Assembly: GCA_008973525.1 (NCBI GenBank)
Contig: WACJ01000358.1
Location: 186,001-250,000, forward strand
From: Stenopsyche tienmushanensis
Lineage: Eukaryota > Arthropoda > Insecta > Trichoptera > Stenopsychidae
DNA length: 64,000 nt
Direction of reading: 5' to 3'
Shown here piece by piece: positions 1 through 9,813 of this stretch. The notes beneath the pieces are model-generated. The model saw nothing but the letters and a program-made list of their open reading frames with translations, did not search any database and was not told the origin of the DNA. The position numbers and the translations under genes are program-made. Positions within the stretch are counted from its first letter, which is position 1; each line of letters opens with the position of its first letter.

Positions 1-1600
1 ATTTACGAATATTGAAAAAAAGTCCCTAAAATATTAAATACAAGATAAATAAAGTGGGTTAGATATTGGACTATAAAACTTCTTAAAAATTTCTTGAAAT
101 ATAAATTTAATGTCATTGTGAAAATCATCTAAATTTTACATATTTCTAATCATTGTACAATTTAAAGGTTAATATTATAAAAAGGAAAGCTTGTTATATA
201 TATCTCGACATTTGTGTCAACAGTTTTCTTCTAAGTGAAATTAAATTTTGGCTATTATAAAAAGTTTTTCAAAAAAATATTACCAAAATTTAAAAATATG
301 CTTAACTTAAATATTACTATCAAATACACCGTTTTTATGTCCGACTGAATTGCTTTTCATTTAGATGTTTTTCACTTCATTGATATATGAAATATATGTT
401 ATTCCACTGCAAGATTATGACCTAATTAATACCCACTATTAGAAAAGAGTTACATTCATATTGTCCATATCATATAATCACCTCTTTGTTCACTTGGCAT
501 TGAAAGCAGCACAACCTTCAGGTTTTATTTGTGATAGGTTATATTTTAAAGCATTAATTATAATAATCGTAATTTGATTATATTTTAAATGCTACTTACG
601 TAGAAGCAATTTGCGGACAAAAATATGCCCTCGCATTTATATTTAGAGAATAATTCGAAGCAATCAGCAAAGGGGCCAACTTATTTCAGTGTCTATTTCC
701 GGGCATATACAAAAGGCTTTCACGGCGTCAATCATGATTTTTTTTCCTTGGCCGTTTCGCTTTTTGCAAGGAAATACTATAATTAATGGACATTCAGGAA
801 CGTGTCGGCGGGGTGTCGTGATTTGGGGGAAATTAAAAAGAAAAACAATTAAAATGACCCAAATTTTTGGAAGATCGCGTGACTTCATCCGCAGATTGGA
901 TTTTAATTTCTGATAAGCCTCGTGGCGAATAGTGACAGTGCACATTAATTAAAAGCACTTTTTTGTTCGCTGATGGAAATAAATCTCGCTTTCCGGGCTT
1001 TTGTCGAAGAAGTACGTATCTTTCAATTACCACAAACGTCCATTGCATGGAAAGTCATTAAATTAAAAAAAAGTTTTAAGCACAAAATGCGGTTATACTG
1101 GCTTTAATGCACAAATTATCTTCCATTATATACGACTCTTGCTAGGGATTTACTTCTGTGATAAAACACTCAATTATAACATTTTATATTTAACATCATA
1201 ATTAGTAAATGGCCGTAGTCTGAATATACAATTATTTTACCAAGGCTTAAATTCTCAAATTTTTGTATAATTATTATATTACAAAAACATAAAAAAAAAC
1301 TTTTTCAATAAAAATTAATTTATGAAAATTCAACATAATTAAATCATATTGTCAAAGTATTTTTTTTTTTCTATAAATCAGTAAAATAAACAATAATTTA
1401 TAAGTTTTGCCAGACTATTTACTACTTGTTAAAATAGTACCAGAAACCAACCAGAAAATTATGTAATTTTATTAAAGTGGGAATAAATACCTTATAATAA
1501 ATAATAAGTCGATTGATGGCAAGGTATCAGAATAATGGGCAATTAAAAAGAATCTTCTAAACAATAAGATTATTTTAGGTAGGCTGACATTTCCATTCAC
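1..1600. other. AT-rich intergenic stretch, no gene seen
   Basis: No coding exon or transposon end could be supported here. The sequence is AT-rich with many stops in all frames. The part at about 650-1,050 is less AT-biased and of higher complexity, and short open frames occur there on both strands, but none resembles a known protein and none has convincing splice sites. It could be a conserved non-coding element; that is a guess from composition only. Confidence 0.5.
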
Positions 1601-1715
1601 AAAATGCAAAAAAAAAATGTGCAAAGACACTGTCATTACTCAGATACTGTTCATTCTGTTGCAATAAAACATTGTCAACTTATTGGTTACGCTTGCGAAA
1701 ATGACATTGGAATAA

Positions 1716-1860
1716 TCTAATATATAAAAATTAATATTTGTTTGTTCGTATTTAATGCCTCATCATACCGTTCATCTGATTACGATAAAATTTTGTCAAA
1801 TTATTGTTTACATTTACGAGAATAACATAGGCATAATAAACATATTGTTTGTGTGATCAA
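1716..1860 (+). mobile_element. Helitron 5'-end fragment
   Basis: The fragment begins with TC directly after an A, followed by the TAATATATAAAA-type leader shared by the other copies in this window. It continues into the family's internal unit (a TTTGTTTGTTCGTATTTAATG-like run, an ACCGTTCATCTGATT-like run, then an AATAACATAGGCATA-like run). The 3' end (CTAG) is missing. A degenerate internal unit also lies just upstream, at about 1,620-1,700, so this may be the remains of two overlapping copies. The family is non-autonomous; no Rep/helicase coding sequence is seen. Confidence 0.6.
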
Positions 1861-2178
1861 TTCGTTTGGCGATAACAGCAACATATCGCCACTTTTTAGT
1901 CAAGTCACTTTTAAATTCTATGTTAATTTATAATATCGTGTTTATGCTAAAAATAAACGAAGAAATAATTATTGTATTTTCAAATAAAGCGAATATCCGG
2001 AAAACGTTGCAATGCCTAATATTGCAAGAGTTCAAATAGCTATCTTAATTGAGAAGAAATTGTTGAATAATGAAATAAACTTCAGGATTCAACTCTAACA
2101 ATCGATTCAACAACTCTGATAATCGGTGCTATCATGATCTGAAAAATATATAAGGGAAGAAATCTCTATCGGCGAAAA

Positions 2179-2405
2179 TCTAATATATATAAAAGAATTG
2201 GGTTTTGTTCGTTCGAAATGCGTTACCATACCGTTTATCAGATTGCAATAAAATTTCGTTCACGTATTGTTAAAGAATTTGCGAGCAGCATAGACATAGT
2301 TTAATACATAAAAATTAATGTTTGTTTGTGCGTATTTAATGCGCTGCCGTACCGTTTATTCGATCGTGATAAAACTTTGCCAACTTATTGTTTGCACAAA
2401 AACGC
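2179..2405 (+). mobile_element. Helitron 5' part with two internal units
   Basis: The 5' end is TC at 2,179-2,180 after an A. The leader, the GGGTTTTGTTCGTTCGAAAT motif, and then two related internal units (near 2,210 and 2,320) match the complete copies at 29,934 and 35,948. Homology fades at about 2,405, before the GC-rich 3' end, so the copy is 3'-truncated. Confidence 0.65.
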
Positions 2406-5054
2406 AAAAAAAAATTGGTATCCAAATAAAAGTTTTTTCTAAAGATATTTCTTGGAACTAGAATCCTTAGAAACAACTATTTTTACACAATTTTAAATCC
2501 CAAATTAAATGCAACTTTCCAATTTTTTTAAATACAAATTTAATGTATCTTATGAAATATGATCTTTTAACAGTGTATTATAGCGAGACGAGATCATATT
2601 TTGCATTCGAATATCGAACAATTGTGGTCATTCGGCAGAACGTGAATTTGGTTTTGACGAGTTGAATATGAAGCATTCATCGAATAAAATAATTTTATAT
2701 AATACAATTTTATAACAGATTCTCTAACATTTTGACAGGATGAAAACAGATGATCGAATATTTTTATTTGCTTATTTCAACATATGGAATTTAGGCACTT
2801 TTCCGCGTATGTCGGCACATACACACACAAACCTTTTCTAGGCTTATGTGAGCCATACATTTTTGAACAATCTGACGCATACATAATGAGAAATGAAACT
2901 TGTACGGGAAAAGATATCCGGGCTGAAGCTCAAAGGCTTTTCGAAGGCCTAATAAGCGGCTAAAGCCGAAAATTTATTTGGATGACGCAGCCGCAACGAG
3001 AATTTTCCCAGAAAATCTGGGAATGAGCAAGATCATTTAACCGGAAAATGGCTCTGGGAAGAAAGTGCCTCGGCATGTATGATAATTTTTCAGATGAAAA
3101 GCTACGCATTCTAAAATCGAAATACTCCATATATAATATAAACAACAAGGGTAATTATTGTGTATAAAATAAATTCGGTACATACTTGATAATTTATTAT
3201 AACAGAATTGTATTATTGAGGGAGGCAATCCCTTTACAAAGTTCAAAAAAATATTTTTTTTTATTGCGTTTTATTTTATTTATTTTTATTTCGATATCAG
3301 GTAGAAGCGATTGGAGCTGAGCAACCTTTCTTTCATAATACATTTGTTTAAATCTTTTGCATATTTAGTTTTATTATAGGAGATATTCCTAAAAATATTT
3401 TAGGCAAAATTATCGTTATACTCATATACTCATACTCATATATCTCTATATGTCTCTGAATGCTAAACTAAAGTTGCTCGAAATCAGCTCGAAGTTGCTT
3501 GAAATCTATTTCTAATAAAAAAAAATTAAATTTTTCTTTAGGATTTATAAACATATTCCTTGCCTTTCGATAATTTTCTTTTGAGATATTATGCACGCGG
3601 ATTTGTGAGTTGGTGCAGGCGCTTGCAAAACTACAGATATAAGAAGGATTAATATGGTTAGAAAAACTTTCAACGCCCTTACTCTTTAAAAAAAATAAAT
3701 GTCTTTCTGCACCTTCTTTTTTTTGACCTTCATAACTATGTGAATTACGTTAATTTTAACTATGTTAATGACCACAAAGTGTAAATGTTTCGCCATTGAT
3801 TCCTCTAAAAAATCTGCAAATTGCTTATCATTGTTTTTTTTAATAAATGATACTTATAGTAAGATAAATTTCATTCTCAAATCAGCTCATAAAAAACCTT
3901 CATTTTATAAAATAAATGACTTTAATATAATTTAAAGAAATCGATTTGTTATGTGATGAAAAGTCGCTGAAAAATGTGTTCCTATGGTAACGTAGGGGTT
4001 GAAGTATTCCTATCGCTTTTCGCGTGGGCTGTAAAAAATGGAGAAAATCTTTGGCGAATGGTGTAGAAGTAAAAATTGCCTGGGAGACTCCTCAGTATGT
4101 CCGGGACTTCATTTCGTATTCAAATTTAAATGTGAAAAACGCAAATGTGTCGGAATAGAGAGATCCCCAACCGAATGGGAAACGCGGAGGATTGAATGAA
4201 TTGAATGTCTTCTTCATTGTAAAACCGACATTCAATTGATCGCGGATAATGGAAATTGTAATTTGGCTAGATTTGAGATAAAATTTACAATATCTCCCAC
4301 TCGACTCCCACCCCATGGATACGGCCATAATAAATACATTTTTCCCAAAGGTAAAAAAATAAACAACACCGATATGCTTAAATGATCGTTAATCAAACTA
4401 TTTTGCCGCTTTTATATGAAAAATAATTAATTATTTACAACTTATCATGTAAACATGAAAGACCATAATTTATTATATGATATCTGATCAAAAATTAATT
4501 GTATGACACAGTAAAATAATACTAAATAATTTGTATCAGTCCATTTTGACATTAAAAACGATGGATCACGCTGGAGAATAAGCGTGCAGTTACATTCTAT
4601 TTATTAATTTTAGCATTTATCTATTAATATTTCGATTCTATTCAAGCCATGATAATATTATAATATTAATCCAAGATATGATAAACAATTATCTTTTCAA
4701 AGTAACTTGCTGAAATGGCCTATTTTCATTATTATACGAAGGAACTATTTTTTCAAATGTATGTATATCAAGAAGAATTTTAGATCAATGCAAAATGCTT
4801 ACGTGGACGTATGACATCAAAAAGCAACGTAGAAAGATTGCCTGGGGAAAGTCCTATGAAAAATACTACTATTTATAAAAGCTTTATATGTATACACTGT
4901 ACTCTTAATAAGCCTTTGAAAGCTTTTATTTTATTTTGTAAATTTGTAAAAATGAAGGTTTTATATTATTGGATACAAATATTTTTAAAAAATAACACAA
5001 CGCGGTAAAAATGAAATTGTTAACTAAAAGATAAATCTCTATTTGTGTAATACT
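2406..5054. other. AT-rich stretch, no gene seen
   Basis: No gene or transposon end is supported. There are short low-complexity runs, for example a TATACTCATATACTCAT-type imperfect repeat near 3,420-3,460. Short open frames, including one on the minus strand at 4,092-4,328, lack recognisable domains and look like chance. Confidence 0.5.
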
Positions 5055-5171
5055 TAATAAAATAGTCTTACTACTGGTCTAGTGGTTGTTTTATACTACG
5101 TATAAACACACACAAAATAAAGACGACGTAGTGTATGCGTGTAGCTGATGTATGATGTATACTATCTAGAC
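5055..5171 (+). repeat. Dispersed repeat with A-box-like motif (SINE-like), left part
   Basis: This 117-bp stretch is similar to 42,625-42,730. It contains TGGTCTAGTGG, which fits the tRNA/SINE A-box consensus; no clear B-box was found, so the SINE reading is tentative. The repeat is interrupted at ATCTAGAC (5,164-5,171) by the hAT transposon at 5,172-9,088 and resumes at 9,097 with a run (AATACAAACGATT) that is also present after the corresponding point in the 42.6-kb copy. Confidence 0.45.
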
Positions 5172-5583
5172 CAGTGTTTCTCAACCGGTGCACCGCGAGC
5201 TTATTACTAATGCACCGCGAAAAAATGGTAAAAACGAAAAATTCTGGAAAACAGTGAAAACCGAAAATGTCGTTGGCAAAATTATGAAAGTCAACGAAAG
5301 AGTTAATGTAATTTTGAATTAGCCAAATCAATTGCGCGTATGTTAACCGTTTAACGTAGACTTTGGGTATTCTACGCCTCACAGCCGCAGTCTGTTCAAA
5401 GTGGAGTAAATAAACATGCTGTGGAAAAACAATCGTCTTTGAAATCCAGCAGCATCACCCTGTGGAATCCTTCTCGTCAACGTTACGGGAGACGCGGCAG
5501 TCGCAGGCCGTCAGAAGCTCTATGAACGGAGGTAACTGGGACTGGTCCACACAAGCAACACGAACATAACTGGGCCCCTTACA

Positions 5584-5796
5584 ATGGATACATTTATTAC
5601 CAAACGAAATCGTGAATCAGACCAAAATATTAATGACACAGGGAGTACAAGTGAAACAAGTAGTGACGATATTACTAGACATCATACGTCTCATACAAAA
5701 GAAAATGTATCCAGTAAAATCAGAAAAAATAATCGACAATATTCTGAAGAATATTTATGTTTCGATTTTACGTATTTTTACGCATTATGTATTTAA
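5584..5796 (+). pseudogene. hAT transposase N-terminal remnant
   Basis: The frame opens with MDTFITKR, followed by a Ser/Thr/Asp-rich low-complexity part and then RQYSEEYLCFDFTYF. This resembles the start of ZBED5/SCAND3/FAM200-like hAT transposases, which have a short basic start, a disordered linker and an R-Y-S-x-x-Y-L-x-F-G-F type motif before the zinc-binding part. The usual Gly of that motif is Asp here. Translation stops after 70 codons with no zinc-finger cysteines. It lies 412 bp inside the left hAT end, a plausible start for the transposase of this element. It is a decayed fragment; family assignment is by eye. Confidence 0.6.
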
Positions 5797-6320
5797 CTCA
5801 AAGTATGAATATATTTGAAAACTTTGGTATTTCGGATTGATATTGCGCTATTCGAAAGACTTACCTAAAACAAAGAATTTAAACATCCATTAGACCAAAT
5901 ATTTTGTGTGTATATTTTAGATGACAAATTAAATGATAGCTCAAATTTATCTTGTAAATCTTATTATCCTTACCTGAGAGCTCTTACTGCATGAATTTTG
6001 AAGTCCTGGACACCTTTGGAATTTGGCTTCTTTTGAACCACACTGTACAATTTTTCAAACTTAAGACTATTGATTGATCAAGGCTGGTCGATTTCGTAAT
6101 CAAACAATTGCGGATTGCTTTTATATTAAACACGATTTCATACCTGAAATTAAATATTTGACACATTTTAGTCCAATTATTTAGCTGATGATATATTTTT
6201 AAAATGATATATGATGTATTTTCTTTAATCTAAGGAAAAATTGATGCTTAATGAAGCTTTTAGCTATGAAATGCTAAATGAATCACTTCCGAATATCGTA
6301 TTTTACATATACATTTGAAT

Positions 6321-7308
6321 GTTAGTCGTGACTTTAAAAAAATGATACAAAAATCGGACCTAACTCCTACATCTTAAAATAGACATTTTGATTTTTCAAT
6401 CCACTATGAGTATTATTTCTGATCTGTGTTCTTGAAATCTCAATACAATTGTTCAACATTAAACATTTCGATAATAAGCCTAATAATCGTATTACAATAT
6501 ACTTAAAAACTATGACTACTTGCCTCAATATTTTAGCTGCATGACGATCAGGATACAGTCTGGAACACGGATCACATTCCGGAACGGCACAACACTCTGT
6601 CTATTAAAAAATATCACTTAACATACGCACATGCACATCCTAACCTGTCAAAATAAAATATAGCTCTGCACCGAATATTGTTGCATAGCATAAACTCGAC
6701 GCCTAAACTGGACGGACAAATTGAAATGCATTTATGACAAATTATTAATATTTATAAGAAAAACTATTTTTTAAAAATCATGGGATTAAATAAGCTGCTG
6801 CGATATATTCCCAAAAATATTATTTTTCAAAAAAAATCACCATCCTTTTCGTTGTATAAATATATTTTTTTTTAATGAATTTCAAATTTGATAAAAATAT
6901 TTTTGGGAATATATCAAAAGAGCTCATCTCAGAGAGAATCTCATGCATTCTTTCAATAGTTTTTCATAATAATTTTCATTTAGTATTAATACATTTATAT
7001 TCGTACGCTCAGTTGAGCCGTCGAATTCTAGGCGACAATCAGTGCGTGTTCGGTTCTTAGGTTATACGGTTTGGCTTAATCGTCAGAGGGATATATCTTA
7101 ATAAATAAAGTGCAGTGTTGTTCCAGAATGCATCCCGTACTCCAGGATCTATCCTGAACGTCATGCAGCGTCGATACTCAGGCAAGTGTTCTTAGTTTTT
7201 TAAGTGTTTTGTACTGCGACTTATAGTAAATTGGAGGTCCTTGATGTCTATTTTAAGATGTAGGATTTAAAGCCGATAAATTATGTTTTTTTTAAAGCCA
7301 CGATAAAC
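6321..7308. mobile_element. Fold-back element with long imperfect inverted arms
   Basis: The left arm (about 6,321-6,615) and right arm (about 7,085-7,308, inverted) match over more than 200 bp with indels. Shared blocks include CCTACATCTTAAAATAGACA, ACTTGCCT, GCTGCATGACG and an ACAACACT block. The loop (about 6,616-7,084) has no recognisable coding. The element sits inside the hAT transposon and so is probably a later insertion. The superfamily is unknown; no certain target duplication could be read. Confidence 0.65.
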
Positions 7309-7439
7309 TTTTGATTTTATTGTCACAATAGACTTTTACATAGATTGCGGAATAAGATGTCGATGGTTGGATACAGTAGGATGGTTTCAATGGGTATCCG
7401 ATAAGCTGTGCGCCTGGTCGTGGCGGAATCTTCAAATCG

Positions 7440-8482
7440 TCATGCAGTCTGACCGCTGAGGAAAGATTCATAATCATCATCAGTCTGTGTTCGTCCACCG
7501 TTGAGCGCATGAGTCTTCATCCCTCTCGATCCTCCGCTTTCCGCATCCAGCTTCGTCCTGCTATTCTTTCGATGTCGTCAGTCTTACAGGGGTCTCCACT
7601 CCAACACTTTTCTTCTCCATCGACCGTCGTTTCTTCGACACATTTGTCTCCCCCATTGCCACTTAAGTGTGTCAATTCTTTCAGTAGCGTCTACCACTCG
7701 AGTTCTTCTTCGGATATCCTCGTTTCTGATTCTATATTATAAAGACACTCCGAGCATAGATCTCTCTATGGCACGCTGAGAAAACTTTATTCTGTGTAAA
7801 ATGCCTGATATTAGATTCCACGTCTTCGTGGGTTTACACTGGGATGATGCGTTGGTTAAATGCTGCCATCCCAGTGGTATTCGTCTGTCAAGCTCTGTTG
7901 AGAAATTCTGTCGTCCTAGTTGTATTACTTGTCCCAGATAAGTGTATTCATTTTCAATCTCAATTTGTGTTCCCCCAATGGATATCGCCTCGAAGGTCTG
8001 AGAATTGTGACTATTTATCATGGCTTCGATTTTATCCATGTTCATTTTCAGACAAATTTTACTTGATACTTCGTTTAGGTCTTGGAGCATGTCTTTCAGA
8101 CGCAAGCTTTTCAGACGATTCGGCTATTAATACTATGTCACAATTGTGTGTTGTCAATACCGTGTCGGCACTTTTTCCAATATAGCAGTTTAAACACATC
8201 TTCCAAAGCGTTTATGATAAGCTTGGGAGATAGTTTATATTACAGCGTTGTAGTGAGTCTAAAACTGCCCAAGAAAGACAGCGGCTGATTATATTTTTCG
8301 GTTTTCTGGATGATTTGTCTTAGTATGTGGATATGCTCGATGATACTAAAGCCTTTTCTAAATCCAGCCTGTTCTCGAGGTTGAAATTTGTCAAATCGAT
8401 CTGCCAGCCTATTAGTTTTAACTCTAGAGAATACTTTATATATATATGGGAGAGAAGCGTAATTGGACGATTTTTTTAACAT
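7440..8482 (-). pseudogene. LINE reverse transcriptase fragment (5'-truncated, frameshifted)
   Basis: Read on the minus strand, the fragment starts in the RT domain (YIYKVFSRVKTNRLADRF, then FQPREQAGFRKGFSIIEHIH) and continues through NCDIVLIAESSEKL, GTQIEIENEYTYLGQVIQLG, AQRAIERSMLGVSL (with local frameshifts), DIRRRTRVVDATERIDTLKW and RRNDGRWRRKVLEWRP. It ends near 7,440 in a TGATGATGATTATGAA-like 3' tail. These are the RT and 3' regions of a common insect LINE type often mis-annotated as craniofacial development protein 2-like. The position of the catalytic F/Y-A-D-D box reads HNCD, so the first Asp is lost. Several stops and frameshifts show that it is dead. It lies inside the hAT element in antisense orientation. 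Confidence 0.85.
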
Positions 8483-8542
8483 CCATTGACAAAATTACAG
8501 GATTTTTGAAAAAAATAACTCGAAAATAGAAAAAAATTAAAT

Positions 8543-8692
8543 ATGTTAACTTCACTTAACGAAAACATTCCCGAGGGAATTGTTTCTGTAATAATAGAAC
8601 ATTTAACTTTATCGGAAGAAAATATTGCACGTTATTTTCCTTCCTTAAATAGACCTAAAATTTATGATATCTGCAAAAGCCAACAAGCTTAA
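8543..8692 (+). pseudogene. hAT transposase C-terminal remnant
   Basis: A 49-residue frame beginning MLTSLNENIPEGIVSVIIEH contains HLTLSEENIARYFPSL. This is like the segment of ZBED5/SCAND3-type hAT transposases that ends in Y-F-P-x-L ahead of the C-terminal dimerisation region. It stops at TAA (8,690). It lies 400 bp from the right hAT end on the same strand as the N-terminal remnant at 5,584, which supports one original transposase gene split by deletion and insertion. Confidence 0.5.
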
Positions 8693-8774
8693 GTAGCACA
8701 TTAATTGATTTTTGAATGATCATATAACTTCTATTGTGTTAAGCAGAAACATCATTTTGGGTGGACAACGGAAA

Positions 8775-8791
8775 CCCCCCCCCCCCCCCCC
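8775..8791 (+). repeat. Homopolymer run of 17 C
   Basis: An uninterrupted run of seventeen cytosines sits inside the hAT element. The length is likely unstable and could be a sequencing or assembly artefact. Confidence 0.9.
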
Positions 8792-9096
8792 AACCTAGAT
8801 TTACCACTTAAAGAGAGCAAATATTTTTAATAAAACGCGTATATATATAAAATTGTTTCTAGGGAAAAATTGACTAACTAAATATATTTTCAATATTGAA
8901 TTAATTTCAAATTTGACATAAAAAGAAAATATATTTAAAAAAATGTTATGTAAATATTATTTTTTTAAATATGTAATAAAAATTATGTCTATGTATACAA
9001 ATTTTTTCGACTTCTTAATTCTGGTGCACCGCCACTTTTTCCCATGATCAAAAGTGCACCGTGACTTCAAAAAGGTTGAGAATCACTGATCTAGAC

Positions 9097-9140
9097 AGAG
9101 AGAATACAAACGATTATCCTTCTCTTTCCGAACAATTGCT
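9097..9140 (+). repeat. Right part of the repeat interrupted by the hAT element
   Basis: This continues the repeat seen at 5,055-5,171. The run AGAGAGAATACAAACGATT corresponds to the sequence after the same point in the copy at 42.7 kb. It shows that the hAT inserted into an older dispersed repeat. Confidence 0.45.
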
Positions 9141-9586
9141 GGTTGAAATTTCACTTTTCGTGACGATTAAGCCAATTTACTCTACCGTGCTTATAAAAAT
9201 TTCACTTAAAATACAGTTTTTTTTTGATAAATAAGAATTGACTTCAAAATCTCTTTCAGTTCAGATATCTCATTCAGATATACGCTTTATATCAAGAGCT
9301 GGCAGTATAAATTGAAAATCATCTAACACATGGAAATAATTTAATAGTTGCATTTTGGCGTCTTTCCGAACTATCATTATGACAGTCTGGTGATTAAGTG
9401 CCGTTAGTTTTGGGAGAGGAGGGGGTTGAAATTTAGTAGAAACATAATTAAGTAATATTATATAAGTATTTTTTAAATTTCTATAAATAAGTAAAATAAA
9501 TAATAATTTATAAGTATTGTAAAGGCAATGCGTATACAACATCTATTTGGTCTGGCGCTTTAATAAACGTAAAAAATGTATTATTA

Positions 9587-9813
9587 CCCTATGCGGTCCT
9601 GTGTCGAGTCTGGCTCGACATTTTGTTTCTACATTTTTTCCCCCACTCAGATTTAAAATCATGTGATTTTATTTTGCGTATCGTATTTAGGACAGTATTT
9701 GGAAATTAATATTGGTTTTTATGATCCTTCATAGTGTTTCTCCTACCTGTTAGAAATACAAAGGAAAGGAGCTAAAACACAGGCAGCCACTCTTAACGCG
9801 TGCTTTCGTGAAC
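9587..9813 (+). mobile_element. piggyBac-type end / MITE (inverted copy at 45.2 kb)
   Basis: The element begins CCCTATGCGGTCCTG after TTA, followed by the 7-bp palindrome TGTCGAG...CTCGACA (9,602-9,620). The whole 230 bp, ending near TTTCGTGAACAT, is the reverse complement of 45,222-45,470 with moderate divergence. A CCC-GCGG-like terminus next to a TTAA-like site is the style of piggyBac elements. No transposase sequence is present. The far end has no clear TTAA, so the copy may be incomplete. Confidence 0.5.

Larger units (their letters stand above)
5172..9088 (+). mobile_element. hAT transposon, 3.9 kb, with perfect 8-bp target duplication
   Basis: The left end reads CAGTGTTTCTCAACCGGTGC and the right end, inverted, reads CAGTGATTCTCAACCTTTTT, the TIR type of hAT elements. 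The element is flanked on both sides by the identical octamer ATCTAGAC (5,164-5,171 and 9,089-9,096), the 8-bp duplication expected of hAT. A remnant of the transposase start lies at 5,584 and a C-terminal piece at 8,543-8,692, both on the plus strand. The central transposase region is gone. In its place lie a fold-back element (6,321-7,308) and a minus-strand LINE fragment (about 7,440-8,482). It cannot make its own transposase. Confidence 0.9.

Noticed and set aside
4092..4328. 78-residue minus-strand gene
   Set aside because: No domain, no context and average composition for a chance frame.
5055..5171. tRNA gene
   Set aside because: Has an A-box-like word but no B-box and no cloverleaf; at most a SINE head.
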